Origin: an uncultured Lysobacterales bacterium
Lineage (GTDB): Bacteria; Pseudomonadota; Gammaproteobacteria; Xanthomonadales; SZUA-36
DNA: 6,362 nt
Assembly (NCBI GenBank): GCA_937974465.1
Contig: CALJWY010000262.1
Location: 1-6,362 of the forward strand
Reading direction: 5' to 3'
Shown here: positions 1 through 6,301 of the stretch, one piece after another
How the letters are laid out: each line of letters begins with the position of its first letter
Position numbering within the stretch: position 1 is the first letter of the stretch
The notes under the pieces: model-generated
The model's input: only the letters and a program-made list of their open reading frames with translations
Databases searched by the model: none
Told to the model about the DNA's origin: nothing
Translations under genes and position numbers: made by a program

Positions 1-84
1 ATGCTACAGGAAGCCATGGCGAAACTTCCTGCGAGCGCGAGCGTCGAGACCGAGAATGATCCCGATGATGCGCCCTATCTATAA
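1..84 (+). CDS. Probable 3' end of an upstream gene (partial, unidentified)
   Basis: Frame 1 is open from the first base to a TAA at 82-84 and encodes 27 residues, ending in an acidic tail (ETENDPDDAPYL). The first codon happens to be ATG, but nothing upstream is visible, so this is more likely the C-terminus of a longer plus-strand gene than a complete peptide. The acidic, alanine-rich composition looks like genuine protein. The +2 frame is also open over this stretch, so the frame assignment is not certain. No family can be named from so short a piece. The gene would converge on nhaD. Confidence 0.4.
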   Translation: MLQEAMAKLPASASVETENDPDDAPYL

Positions 85-102
85 AGGGTAAATTTACAAA
101 TT

Positions 103-120
103 AAAAAGCCCTGCCCAGGG
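103..120 (-). terminator. Possible leftward intrinsic terminator (short stem, T run)
   Basis: Read on the minus strand, a short stem CCCT/AGGG with loop GGGC (109-120) is followed by C and then five T residues (107-103). The stem is only 4 bp, or 5 bp with a tight loop, so it is weak, but the T run is correctly placed for leftward transcripts. It lies about 185 bases beyond the nhaD stop and could act as a backup to the stronger stem at 218-236. Confidence 0.3.
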
Positions 121-217
121 TGTCCAAGGAATTGCCCACCACTCCAGAATAGGGTTTCCTCCGTCGATCAGACCTGACACGGAAGACCCCACACCTGCGC
201 CTGCGATTACAACAATA

Positions 218-236
218 CCCGGCCTCACTCGCCGGG
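218..236 (-). terminator. GC-rich hairpin after nhaD, likely leftward terminator
   Basis: CCCGGC (218-223) and GCCGGG (231-236) form a perfect 6-bp GC-rich stem with a 7-base loop. On the minus strand it is preceded by TTTT and followed by TATTGTTGT, a moderately T-rich tail. It lies about 67 bases past the nhaD stop, in a convergent gap where a terminator is expected. The tail is not a clean T run, so efficiency is uncertain. Confidence 0.45.
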
Positions 237-303
237 AAAAGGCGCCACTATGACAGCAGCCAACTGGAGAGAATGATGTCTGTTTAGCAGTTAAGGCTCA
301 AAG

Positions 304-1782
304 TTAGAATGTTGCGGCATTCAACCACATATGGGTCACAATGCTCGCAATGTAACCAAGCGCTATGGCCCAGATCCACTTAACGTGTGCAAAAAACGTA
401 TAGATACCCCTCGCTTGCCCCATCACGGCGACTCCCGCAGCAGAGCCTATCGATAACAACGAACCGCCAACCCCTGCAGTCAATGTTACGAGTAGCCATT
501 GACCATGGCTCATATCCGGGTACATCTCCAGCACGGCAAACATGACAGGTATGTTGTCCACGATAGCTGATACAACACCAACCAGGATGTTAGCCGTTGT
601 CGGCCCCAGCCCTCCGTATATCAATTCGGATCCGACTATGAGGTAACCAAATGCTCCCAGGCCACCAACGCACATGATGATGCCATAGAAAAATATCAGG
701 CTATCCCACTCAGCACGCTGTAAATTACGGTAAATATCGTATGTCCGTCGAGTGGGTTTTGACGCTTTTTTGGCCTTGGATTCGACGGCTAGCGCGGCAC
801 TCATGAATGAGGCTTTATCGAGGTATAGAAATCGTTCATCACGACGCTGCAGGTAAAACCCAAACATCTTCAGGAAACCCAGTCCGGTCATCATTCCGGC
901 GACCGGCGGAAGGTGCAGAACATTGTGTCCTATGACTGCCATGGTAATGGTTAACAGGAACAACCCTACCACGACCAATGCGCCGTGTTTCAGCCTTGCC
1001 CTCGCCGCCAGGGGTTCGGGCTTGACCTTCGGAACAGCAAAATACAGTATCGAACCCACGATCAACCAGTTCACTAGCGCCGGTACAAACAGGGCAAAAA
1101 ATCCGGTGAAATCAATAATTCCCTTTTGCCAGACCATCAGGGTCGTAATGTCGCCGAACGGACTAAAGACGCCCCCGGCATTGGCGGCAACAACAATATT
1201 AATGCACGCAATGGCGATAAATTTGGTATTGCTACCACCCACAGAAATTACCACGGTGGCCATTAGCAGTGCAGTCGTTAGATTATCAGCGATCGGCGAA
1301 AGAAAGAATGCAACCAGGCCCGTTAGCCAGAATATCTTGCGGTACGAAAAGCCCTTGACTACCAGCCAATCACGCAAGATCTCAAATACTCCCCGCTCCT
1401 CCATCGTGTTGATGTAGGTCATGGCTGCGAGCAGGAATAGAAAAAGTTCCGCAAATCCCAACAGATCATGTTTGAATGCCACTCCGGCACCCAGGGGATC
1501 TCCCTGCTGAACATAGGCGATAGCCACCAAAAACCAGATAAACCCAGCTGCGACCAGCATCGGCTTTGATTTACGTAGTCGTATCCTTTCCTCGATGACA
1601 ATCAAGATATAAGCGGCAAAGAAAATCGCTAAGGCAAGCAATCCCAACCAGGATCCGGTAAGGTCCATATCAGCGCCCGGCGCAGCATTCATTGCCAAAA
1701 CGTCTGTTGGTAAAAAGATCACAGAGAAAAGCAGCAGGGTCCGGGTAAGAATTGACTTAATCCGGTTTTCAGAAATAGTCAT
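304..1782 (-). CDS. nhaD: NhaD-type Na+/H+ antiporter
   Basis: This encodes 492 residues, close to the usual length of NhaD antiporters (about 450-500), which are inner-membrane ion-transporter (IT) superfamily proteins. Family members export Na+ or Li+ in exchange for H+, mostly at alkaline pH. The N-terminus (residues 1-30) is a signal-like basic-then-hydrophobic stretch ending VLA, as often seen in NhaD, followed by many membrane helices. Family landmarks are SPIADNLTTALL (162-173), NAGGVFSPFGDITTLMVW (201-218), SAIVDNIPVMFA (405-416) and a glycine/serine-rich segment from GGSLLSIGSAAG (439-450). The paired D-N motifs (D166-N167 and D409-N410) reflect the two-fold inverted repeat. A charged cytoplasmic loop spans about 311-356. 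The ATG at 1782 has only a weak GGA-containing ribosome site. It starts 20 bases after the apparent end (1803) of the frameshifted upstream gene, which suggests one transcript. No truncation is visible. Confidence 0.95.
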   Translation of the reverse strand: MTISENRIKSILTRTLLLFSVIFLPTDVLAMNAAPGADMDLTGSWLGLLALAIFFAAYILIVIEERIRLRKSKPMLVAAGFIWFLVAIAYVQQGDPLGAGVAFKHDLLGFAELFLFLLAAMTYINTMEERGVFEILRDWLVVKGFSYRKIFWLTGLVAFFLSPIADNLTTALLMATVVISVGGSNTKFIAIACINIVVAANAGGVFSPFGDITTLMVWQKGIIDFTGFFALFVPALVNWLIVGSILYFAVPKVKPEPLAARARLKHGALVVVGLFLLTITMAVIGHNVLHLPPVAGMMTGLGFLKMFGFYLQRRDERFLYLDKASFMSAALAVESKAKKASKPTRRTYDIYRNLQRAEWDSLIFFYGIIMCVGGLGAFGYLIVGSELIYGGLGPTTANILVGVVSAIVDNIPVMFAVLEMYPDMSHGQWLLVTLTAGVGGSLLSIGSAAGVAVMGQARGIYTFFAHVKWIWAIALGYIASIVTHMWLNAATF

Positions 1783-1802
1783 TAAAATTTGTTATCCGTA
1801 TG

Positions 1803-1904
1803 CTATTGGTGTGTTTTCCGCAGGTTGGACAGAGCTGGTTGAACCAGCGTCCGCATCGCAACCACCAGGACTGCACTACCTACAAAAATCATTACGTCGG
1901 CGAT
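1803..1904 (-). pseudogene. Out-of-frame C-terminal part of the small membrane protein before nhaD
   Basis: This stretch lies in a different minus-strand frame from the 84-residue ORF that overlaps it. Read from 1904 it gives IADVMIFVGSAVLVVAMR followed by about 15 polar residues ending RKTHQ and TAG (1805-1803). It joins smoothly to residue 75 of the upstream ORF if one A of the AAA at 1904-1906 is removed, giving a 108-residue protein with a third membrane helix and a basic tail. The restored stop lies 20 bases before the nhaD ATG, normal operon spacing. An internal ATG at 1892-1890 could in principle start a separate 29-residue peptide, but this is less likely. The shift could be a sequencing or assembly error, or a real mutation. 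Confidence 0.65.
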
Positions 1905-2130
1905 TTGCAGCGCCAATAAAGGTAAACTCTCTGAACGCTGAAGCATTTACCTCAAGGGCGATGCCCGTCCCGAGAAACCTGGTGGCATCAACGTCAATTA
2001 ATTTTACAAACCCGACGATACCACCAAGTGCTGCCAAACCAATTGGCAACCAAGGATGCTCAAAACCTATTCCCGCCACAAATGCGAAAATAATTGCAAG
2101 AACAAAAAGCACCTGCCCGATTTGTTGCAT
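1876..2130 (-). CDS. Small membrane protein upstream of nhaD, probably frameshifted near its 3' end
   Basis: The readable ORF gives 84 residues. Residues 5-23 and 27-45 are hydrophobic helices separated by FEHPWLP, and a mixed segment, KLIDVDATRFLGTGIALEVN, follows. I do not recognise a named family and assign no function. The start is well supported: ATG at 2130 is preceded by GAGAGG with 8 bases between, and a promoter-like element lies upstream. The last nine residues (NRRRNDFCR) are polar and arginine-rich and look unnatural, whereas the neighbouring frame continues as IADVMIFVGSAVLVVAM, a typical membrane helix. The intact protein was therefore probably 108 residues and ended at 1803, just before nhaD. 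The operon position suggests an accessory role to the antiporter, by inference only. Confidence 0.65.
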   Translation of the reverse strand: MQQIGQVLFVLAIIFAFVAGIGFEHPWLPIGLAALGGIVGFVKLIDVDATRFLGTGIALEVNASAFREFTFIGAANRRRNDFCR

Positions 2131-2189
2131 GTGTTTATCCTCTCGCTGATTTAGAGGCCTTGACGTAATGTAGAAATTAAAAAGGTTAC

Positions 2190-2218
2190 ATTATCATAAT
2201 ATACGACATTATTGTCGC
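2190..2218 (-). promoter_or_regulatory. Putative sigma-70 promoter for the small-protein/nhaD unit
   Basis: On the minus strand, GCGACA (2218-2213, 4 of 6 to the -35 consensus) and GATAAT (2195-2190, 5 of 6 to the -10 consensus) are separated by exactly 17 bases. Transcription would start near 2183, leaving a leader of about 50 bases before the ATG at 2130. No other minus-strand candidate in the gap looked as good by eye. Confidence 0.5.
2204..2217. promoter_or_regulatory. Possible operator dyad overlapping the -35 of the nhaD unit
   Basis: CGACA (2204-2208) and TGTCG (2213-2217) form a perfect 5-bp inverted repeat with a TTAT centre, covering most of the predicted -35. A second palindrome, ATTATCATAAT (2190-2200), covers the predicted -10. 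Such placement suits a repressor site, but both are short and could be chance in AT-rich DNA. No specific regulator can be named. Confidence 0.3.
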
Positions 2219-2250
2219 CTTATAATGATCGTGTTTTTGTTTGCATGGTA

Positions 2251-2282
2251 CATTCAATGGTCAAGAATAAAAGAATTGAATG
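2251..2282. repeat. Perfect 8-bp inverted repeat in the intergenic gap
   Basis: CATTCAAT (2251-2258) and ATTGAATG (2275-2282) are exact inverted copies separated by 16 bases. As RNA the stem would be AT-rich and weak. As DNA, arm centres 24 bases apart (about two helical turns) would suit a dimeric or paired regulator site. The function is unknown. Confidence 0.4.
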
Positions 2283-2559
2283 GTGGACTTTTTTCAGTAA
2301 CAACGCGCATGCCCTTGTATGATGCACGCGCCATAACCGACGATGCAGAAAATAGCATTTCAGACAGGCATAACCGAGCTTGCGGTGCAAAGAATGGCGA
2401 AAAGACCGTTAGGAGTTAGCGTTTTGACAAAAAAAAGAATGGGCGAAACAACCATACAATGGACCTTAACCAGCAACAGAGACACTCGATGAAGTCGCAC
2501 AAATCAAATGGTGAATGTATCTGCCTGATCGATCGTCAATCTGATGAGACCGGGTCGTC

Positions 2560-3534
2560 ATGACGATTAGCTCTTCCATGATGGATGGGTTATTGCTGCT
2601 ACTTGGCTTGGCCGTGCTCGTCAAAGGGGCTGGTTTCTTGGTGGAAGGCGCAGCAGCGATCGCAAGTCGAATGGGCATTTCAGCCCTGGCCATCGGCCTG
2701 ACCGTTGTCTCACTTGGAACCTCCATGCCGGAACTTCTGGTGAGCCTCATGTCCGGCTTGCAGAACAAACCCGATCTGGCAATTGCCAATGTTATTGGCA
2801 GCAACATCGCCAATGTGCTTCTGGTACTTGGTTTCGCGGCGATAATTCGTCCGCTACAGGTCCGAAACTCTACTGTGGTATCAGAAATTCCGTTTTCGCT
2901 AAGCGCAGCATTACTGCTTGGTTTTCTTGCCAATGCGCATCTATTTTCAGAAAAGGCTGAGTTGAGCATCAGCCGCTTGGACGGTGCAATACTGTTGTTC
3001 TTTTTTCTCCTGTTCATGCTCTATGTTTACAAAAGCTCGGAAACGAAAGAGAGTCCGGTGCGCCAGGTTGAATCTTCAGGACCAACAGCACGAGCAATCA
3101 CTTTAATCGTGACAGGGGCTTTGGGTTTGTATTTCGGCGGACAGTGGGTCGTCGATGGAGCAGTCGGCCTGGCGCAGGGTTGGGGGGTTAACGATGCGCT
3201 AATCGGTCTTACTATTGTCGCCATTGGAACATCCAGCCCGGAATTGGTGGCTTCATCAGTAGCCGCTTATCGTAATCAAAGTGATATTGCCGTCGGCAAC
3301 ATTATCGGCTCTAACATATTCAACTTGTTGTGGGTCCTGGGGTTCACTTCCAGTGTTGTTGAGCTGCCGTTTGATGTCATCAGCAATACCGATTTGATGG
3401 TGGTAATTGGATCAAGCGCTATGGTGATTCTTGCCCTGGTGTCCAGTCGCATCAATACCGTGACACGGACACACGGAATCGTATTCGTTTTGTTGTATGC
3501 CGCCTACCTGGCATACGTGGTGATGCGCGGATAA
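2560..3534 (+). CDS. CaCA-family Na+/Ca2+ exchanger (YrbG-like)
   Basis: This encodes 324 residues, the standard length of bacterial YrbG-like cation/Ca2+ exchangers, inner-membrane proteins that typically use inward Na+ to expel Ca2+. Both diagnostic alpha repeats are present. Alpha-1 has GLTVVSLGTSMPELLVSL (46-63, acidic E58) and GSNIANVLLVLG (80-91). Alpha-2 has GLTIVAIGTSSPELVASS (216-233, E228) and GSNIFNLLWVLG (250-261). A charged cytoplasmic loop at about 158-178 separates the halves, as expected for an internally duplicated ten-helix fold. One small asymmetry is IANVIGSN in alpha-1 against VGNIIGSN in alpha-2. The ATG at 2560 is bounded by an in-frame TGA at 2545-2547 and has a poor ribosome site. 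ATGs at 2578 or 2581 would also keep the first helix. The gene is divergent from the nhaD unit, and the kinase gene follows 95 bases later. Confidence 0.93.
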   Translation: MTISSSMMDGLLLLLGLAVLVKGAGFLVEGAAAIASRMGISALAIGLTVVSLGTSMPELLVSLMSGLQNKPDLAIANVIGSNIANVLLVLGFAAIIRPLQVRNSTVVSEIPFSLSAALLLGFLANAHLFSEKAELSISRLDGAILLFFFLLFMLYVYKSSETKESPVRQVESSGPTARAITLIVTGALGLYFGGQWVVDGAVGLAQGWGVNDALIGLTIVAIGTSSPELVASSVAAYRNQSDIAVGNIIGSNIFNLLWVLGFTSSVVELPFDVISNTDLMVVIGSSAMVILALVSSRINTVTRTHGIVFVLLYAAYLAYVVMRG

Positions 3535-3541
3535 ACGCGCA
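3495..3541 (+). repeat. Two tandem perfect hairpins at the 3' end of the exchanger gene
   Basis: GTATGCC (3495-3501) and GGCATAC (3510-3516) form a perfect 7-bp stem with an 8-base loop inside the coding end. TGCGCG (3524-3529) and CGCGCA (3536-3541) form a perfect 6-bp stem whose 6-base loop contains the stop codon. No T run follows, so a simple intrinsic terminator is not supported. They may protect the 3' end or attenuate read-through into the kinase gene. Confidence 0.35.
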
Positions 3542-3629
3542 CAAATCATGTGGGATCGAATCCATGTTCATTGGTAATGCTCTTCAGAATGTTCTTTACT
3601 TGTGGAAACCATCCTGACACCAAGTACGC

Positions 3630-5615
3630 ATGACCGAGAGAAAAAAAAGATTACTTGAACACCTGCCTGCGGCATTCAAGCTGGTTCTGAGCGTACTATT
3701 ACTGTCGCTCGGTATCCTTGGCTGGCTCCTGCTACAGCAGGACGATAGGCTGCAGCAGGAACGATACCAGGAGCGGGTCGGGTTGGCAGCAGACAGGTTG
3801 ACCCAGGCGCTTGAACGGCGAGTGATATCGATACGCGGGCGACTCGAAAAGATGACCGTAGACTTGGTTCAAAGCACGGATGAATTGCCTGCAGACCTGA
3901 ATGCGCATCGAGGGCCCTGGGTCGCGATCCACCTGAGTCATGACCGGCTTGAAGCCCAACCTCCAGAGTCGTTGCACTACGTTCCGCCGGGCTATGAGCA
4001 TAAGACTTCCAGGGCTCCCTGGGCCGAGGCTGACCGCCTGGAGTTCGCGGATCGCGACCCGGCAGGTGCGCAATTGCTTCTCGAAACCATGCTGTCATCG
4101 GCAAATGCGGATGAGCGAGCCGGTACGCTCGCCCGATTGGGCCGCATTCGACAGCGCCTGGGAGATATTCCCGGCTCACTGGCGGCCTACGCCGAGCTTG
4201 CAAAAATGACCGGGCACTACGTGGAAGCGGTGCCGGCTACATGGTTGGCTCACTACGCACGCTGCGCTTTGTGGGAAAATGAACAAGACTCCGCCATGTT
4301 CGCAAATGAGCTTGTCAAGTTGATGGGCCTGCTGCGCAAAGGTGGCTATCCCGTTAGCCGGGCCACCTACACATTTTATGCCCGGGCTTCGAATGAATGG
4401 TCGAAGTCAATTTCACCTCTAGCCGAACCACTGCCACTTGACTGGCCAGTCTCAGATGCCCTGAGTGCGCTTTCGTTCAGTTATTCAGAGTGGCAAAACG
4501 GCCTCGGTGAGCCATCAGGCTTTAGCATCATCGGCGACGCGCCCAAACGCCAGGCCTTGCTCTGGCGCACGGTTCAGTCGAGTTTTCTGGGAATCGTCGT
4601 GCCATTGGAGAAGCTGGCAGGCGAGACAGTTTCCGAGCTGCGCGAGGCGCTCTCGGACAATGGTATCGGATGGCAAATCAATGATGGAACTGGCAGCGAG
4701 TTGATCTCTGGCGGCGGGCCGGCATCGGGCGTCCAGACCAGTCAAACGCTGGACTTCGGCAATACCACCCTTGTGGTGAATGCTTACCAGACGCAAGCCA
4801 TGTTGCCACAACCTGTTGATCAGATGCGGCGCCAGTTGCTGCTGTGGGGGTTGTTCCTGGCCTTGATCATGGTCATCGCCGGCACATATTTCCTGGCCCG
4901 AACTTTGCGTCGCGAAGCAGAAATTGCGGCCCTGCAGGTTGAATTTGTTTCTGCCGTCTCGCATGAATTTCGCACGCCATTAACATCTATCCGCCAGCTA
5001 ACCGAGCTACTTGGGTCGGGCCGAATTCGCGATGCCGAGAAGGTTTCGGAGTACTATCGCGTGCTCGACCGCGAGTCGGCCAGGCTCCAAAGGATGGTGG
5101 AAGACCTGCTCGATTTCGGCCGCATGGAGGCCAATGCCAAACCCTATCGACCTGAGCGTCTCGATCTACCGCAGCTGATGCAAGAGGTTATCGCTGAATT
5201 CAGCACCGAACGACGCTTGGCAAGTGGCGCAATCCGCTTGCAGTCCGTCGAGCCTATTGCAGTAACCATAGATCGTGAGTCACTGGTCCGAGCCCTATGG
5301 AACCTGCTCGACAATGCGGTCAAGTACTCTGCGATCGAACCCGACATTACAGTGCGCATATTCCGTTCCGGCGGACTAGCCAAGCTCGAGGTCAGTGACC
5401 GCGGTGTAGGCATTGAAGAGGCTGATAGAGAACGTATTTTCGAGAAATTCGTTCGCGGCACAGCAGCAGCTCGCACTCGGGCCAGGGGCACAGGGCTTGG
5501 TTTGGCGATGGTGCGCCAAATCCTTGCTGACCAGGGCGGCACCATAGAGGTCTCAGGTGCAAACGGCACCGGCGCCACTTTCACCATCACTCTCAATATG
5601 ACAGAAAAATCATGA
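3630..5615 (+). CDS. Membrane sensor histidine kinase with large TPR-like extracytoplasmic region
   Basis: This encodes 661 residues. A basic N-terminus leads to membrane helix 1 (about 15-35), then about 365 residues predicted outside the cytoplasm, then helix 2 (about 403-424). The outer region starts with a charged, coiled-coil-like helix (36-80). It has an alanine-rich TPR-like stretch (about 143-195) and a mixed segment before helix 2 (about 340-390); no known ligand domain was recognised. Only about 20 residues separate helix 2 from the phosphoacceptor helix, so there is no HAMP. The kinase core is complete: SHEFRTPL with H445, N box NLLDNAVKY (N562), G1 DRGVGI (590-595), F box FEKF (604-607) and G2 GTGLGL (620-625). 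It should autophosphorylate H445 and pass phosphate to the adjacent regulator. An in-frame TGA at 3615-3617 bounds the start, later ATGs would lose helix 1, and no good ribosome site is visible. The signal is unknown. Confidence 0.92.
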   Translation: MTERKKRLLEHLPAAFKLVLSVLLLSLGILGWLLLQQDDRLQQERYQERVGLAADRLTQALERRVISIRGRLEKMTVDLVQSTDELPADLNAHRGPWVAIHLSHDRLEAQPPESLHYVPPGYEHKTSRAPWAEADRLEFADRDPAGAQLLLETMLSSANADERAGTLARLGRIRQRLGDIPGSLAAYAELAKMTGHYVEAVPATWLAHYARCALWENEQDSAMFANELVKLMGLLRKGGYPVSRATYTFYARASNEWSKSISPLAEPLPLDWPVSDALSALSFSYSEWQNGLGEPSGFSIIGDAPKRQALLWRTVQSSFLGIVVPLEKLAGETVSELREALSDNGIGWQINDGTGSELISGGGPASGVQTSQTLDFGNTTLVVNAYQTQAMLPQPVDQMRRQLLLWGLFLALIMVIAGTYFLARTLRREAEIAALQVEFVSAVSHEFRTPLTSIRQLTELLGSGRIRDAEKVSEYYRVLDRESARLQRMVEDLLDFGRMEANAKPYRPERLDLPQLMQEVIAEFSTERRLASGAIRLQSVEPIAVTIDRESLVRALWNLLDNAVKYSAIEPDITVRIFRSGGLAKLEVSDRGVGIEEADRERIFEKFVRGTAAARTRARGTGLGLAMVRQILADQGGTIEVSGANGTGATFTITLNMTEKS

Positions 5616-6280
5616 ATACTCGCATACTCATCATTGAAGATGATCCCGCCATTGGCATGGCCTTGCGCGACGATCTCGAACTAGAGTCCTACGAGGCAGA
5701 ATTATGCTGTGATGGCGAGGAGGGTTTGCGGAAGGCTCTCACGGAGACTTTTGACCTTGTGTTACTGGATATCGGCCTGCCCGGCAAAAGCGGCTTGGAT
5801 GTGTGTAGGGAAGTACGGGTGGGTAAACCTGATTTACCAGTAATCCTTCTGACCGCGAGGTCTTCCGAGGCTGAGAAAGTCCTCGGCCTGGAAATGGGTG
5901 CAGACGACTACGTCACCAAACCGTTCAGCCCACTCGAGTTGCGCGCTCGGATCAAGGCCCTGCTACGAAGGTCTGCGCGCAATGAGCCGCCAAGCCAGGC
6001 CTTTGGCGAGTTCGAGGTAGATTTTCATCGCATGGAATTGCGCCATGGCGAGGCGGTGATTGATATAACCGCCCTTGAGTTCAAACTGTTGAGTGCATTC
6101 CTGAACCATGCAGGTCGCGTATTGAGCCGGAACCGCCTTCTCGACCTGGTCTGGGGTAGCAACGCGGTGATGACAGATCGTGTGATCGACACGCACGTGG
6201 CCAATTTGCGTAAAAAACTTGGTGCTGGAGGCAGCCACATCGTCAGTATCAGGGGTATCGGTTACCGGTTTGATCAGTGA
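5612..6280 (+). CDS. OmpR/PhoB-family response regulator
   Basis: This encodes 222 residues, typical of two-domain OmpR-class regulators. The receiver domain (1-120) has the acidic pair E9-D10 with D11, phosphoacceptor D53 in LLDIGLPG, T81 in LLTAR, Y100 and the conserved lysine K103 in VTKPF. The C-terminal winged helix (about 130-221) has the family signatures TALEFKLLSAFL, LSRNRLLDLVW, VIDTHVANLRKKL and the terminal IRGIGYRF. The ATG overlaps the kinase stop in ATGA, with only a weak ribosome site, indicating translational coupling with the kinase, its obvious partner. It is expected to bind direct-repeat DNA sites after phosphorylation. Its targets are not shown by the sequence; the neighbouring transport genes or its own operon are candidates. 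The kinase-before-regulator order is the less common arrangement for this family. Confidence 0.95.
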   Translation: MNTRILIIEDDPAIGMALRDDLELESYEAELCCDGEEGLRKALTETFDLVLLDIGLPGKSGLDVCREVRVGKPDLPVILLTARSSEAEKVLGLEMGADDYVTKPFSPLELRARIKALLRRSARNEPPSQAFGEFEVDFHRMELRHGEAVIDITALEFKLLSAFLNHAGRVLSRNRLLDLVWGSNAVMTDRVIDTHVANLRKKLGAGGSHIVSIRGIGYRFDQ

Positions 6281-6281
6281 A

Positions 6282-6301
6282 TTGTCAGGAAGCCCTGACA
6301 A
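6282..6301. terminator. Perfect 8-bp hairpin just after the response regulator gene
   Basis: TTGTCAGG (6282-6289) and CCTGACAA (6294-6301) form a perfect stem with a 4-base loop AAGC, beginning two bases after the stop codon. Position and stem quality suit the 3' end of the kinase-regulator transcript. No T run follows (the next bases are ACACTGCACG), so intrinsic termination is doubtful. It could instead be a DNA-binding dyad, since its half-site CCTGACA recurs in other intergenic positions of the window. The rest of the window (6302-6362) shows nothing I can support. Confidence 0.45.

Larger units (their letters stand above)
2131..2559. other. Divergent intergenic region, 429 bases without a convincing gene
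   Basis: This gap separates the leftward nhaD unit from the rightward exchanger gene and is AT-richer near 2160-2300. It holds the likely nhaD-unit promoter and two small dyads (2190-2217), a perfect 8-bp inverted repeat with a 16-base loop (2251-2258 and 2275-2282), an imperfect GC-rich inverted repeat (2305-2312 and 2324-2331) and a 9-base direct repeat CATAACCGA (2332-2340 and 2369-2377). A 64-codon plus-strand reading frame from 2225 lacks a ribosome site and protein-like composition and is not called. A consensus TTGACA at 2424-2429 has no well-spaced -10, so the exchanger's promoter is not located with confidence. Confidence 0.6.

Noticed and set aside
88..97. GTAAATTTAC palindrome just after the partial gene
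   Set aside because: It is a short AT-rich palindrome without a loop or T run, and is expected by chance.
923..1417. Long plus-strand reading frame opposite nhaD
   Set aside because: It is a shadow of the strongly supported nhaD coding strand, with low-complexity, non-protein-like composition and no ribosome site.
2225..2419. 64-codon plus-strand reading frame in the divergent gap
   Set aside because: There is no ribosome-binding site before its ATG, the composition is mixed without any domain or membrane pattern, and it overlaps several inverted repeats.
2369..2420. CATAAC and GTTAG motifs suggestive of an integron attC site
   Set aside because: The core sites do not fit the attC consensus properly and no integrase or cassette structure is visible.
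2424..2460. Consensus TTGACA (2424-2429) followed by TACAAT (2455-2460), a possible promoter for the exchanger
   Set aside because: The spacing is 25 bases, far from the usual 16-18, and nothing resembling a -10 lies at the correct distance.
3550..3566. GGGATCGAATCC, resembling a tRNA T-arm
   Set aside because: No acceptor, D or anticodon arms surround it. The match is a short isolated motif with no evidence of a tRNA gene or tRNA-linked attachment site.
3571..3600. TTGGTA and TTTACT with an 18-base spacer, a possible promoter for the kinase gene
   Set aside because: Each element matches only 4 of 6 consensus positions, so it is not distinguishable from chance.
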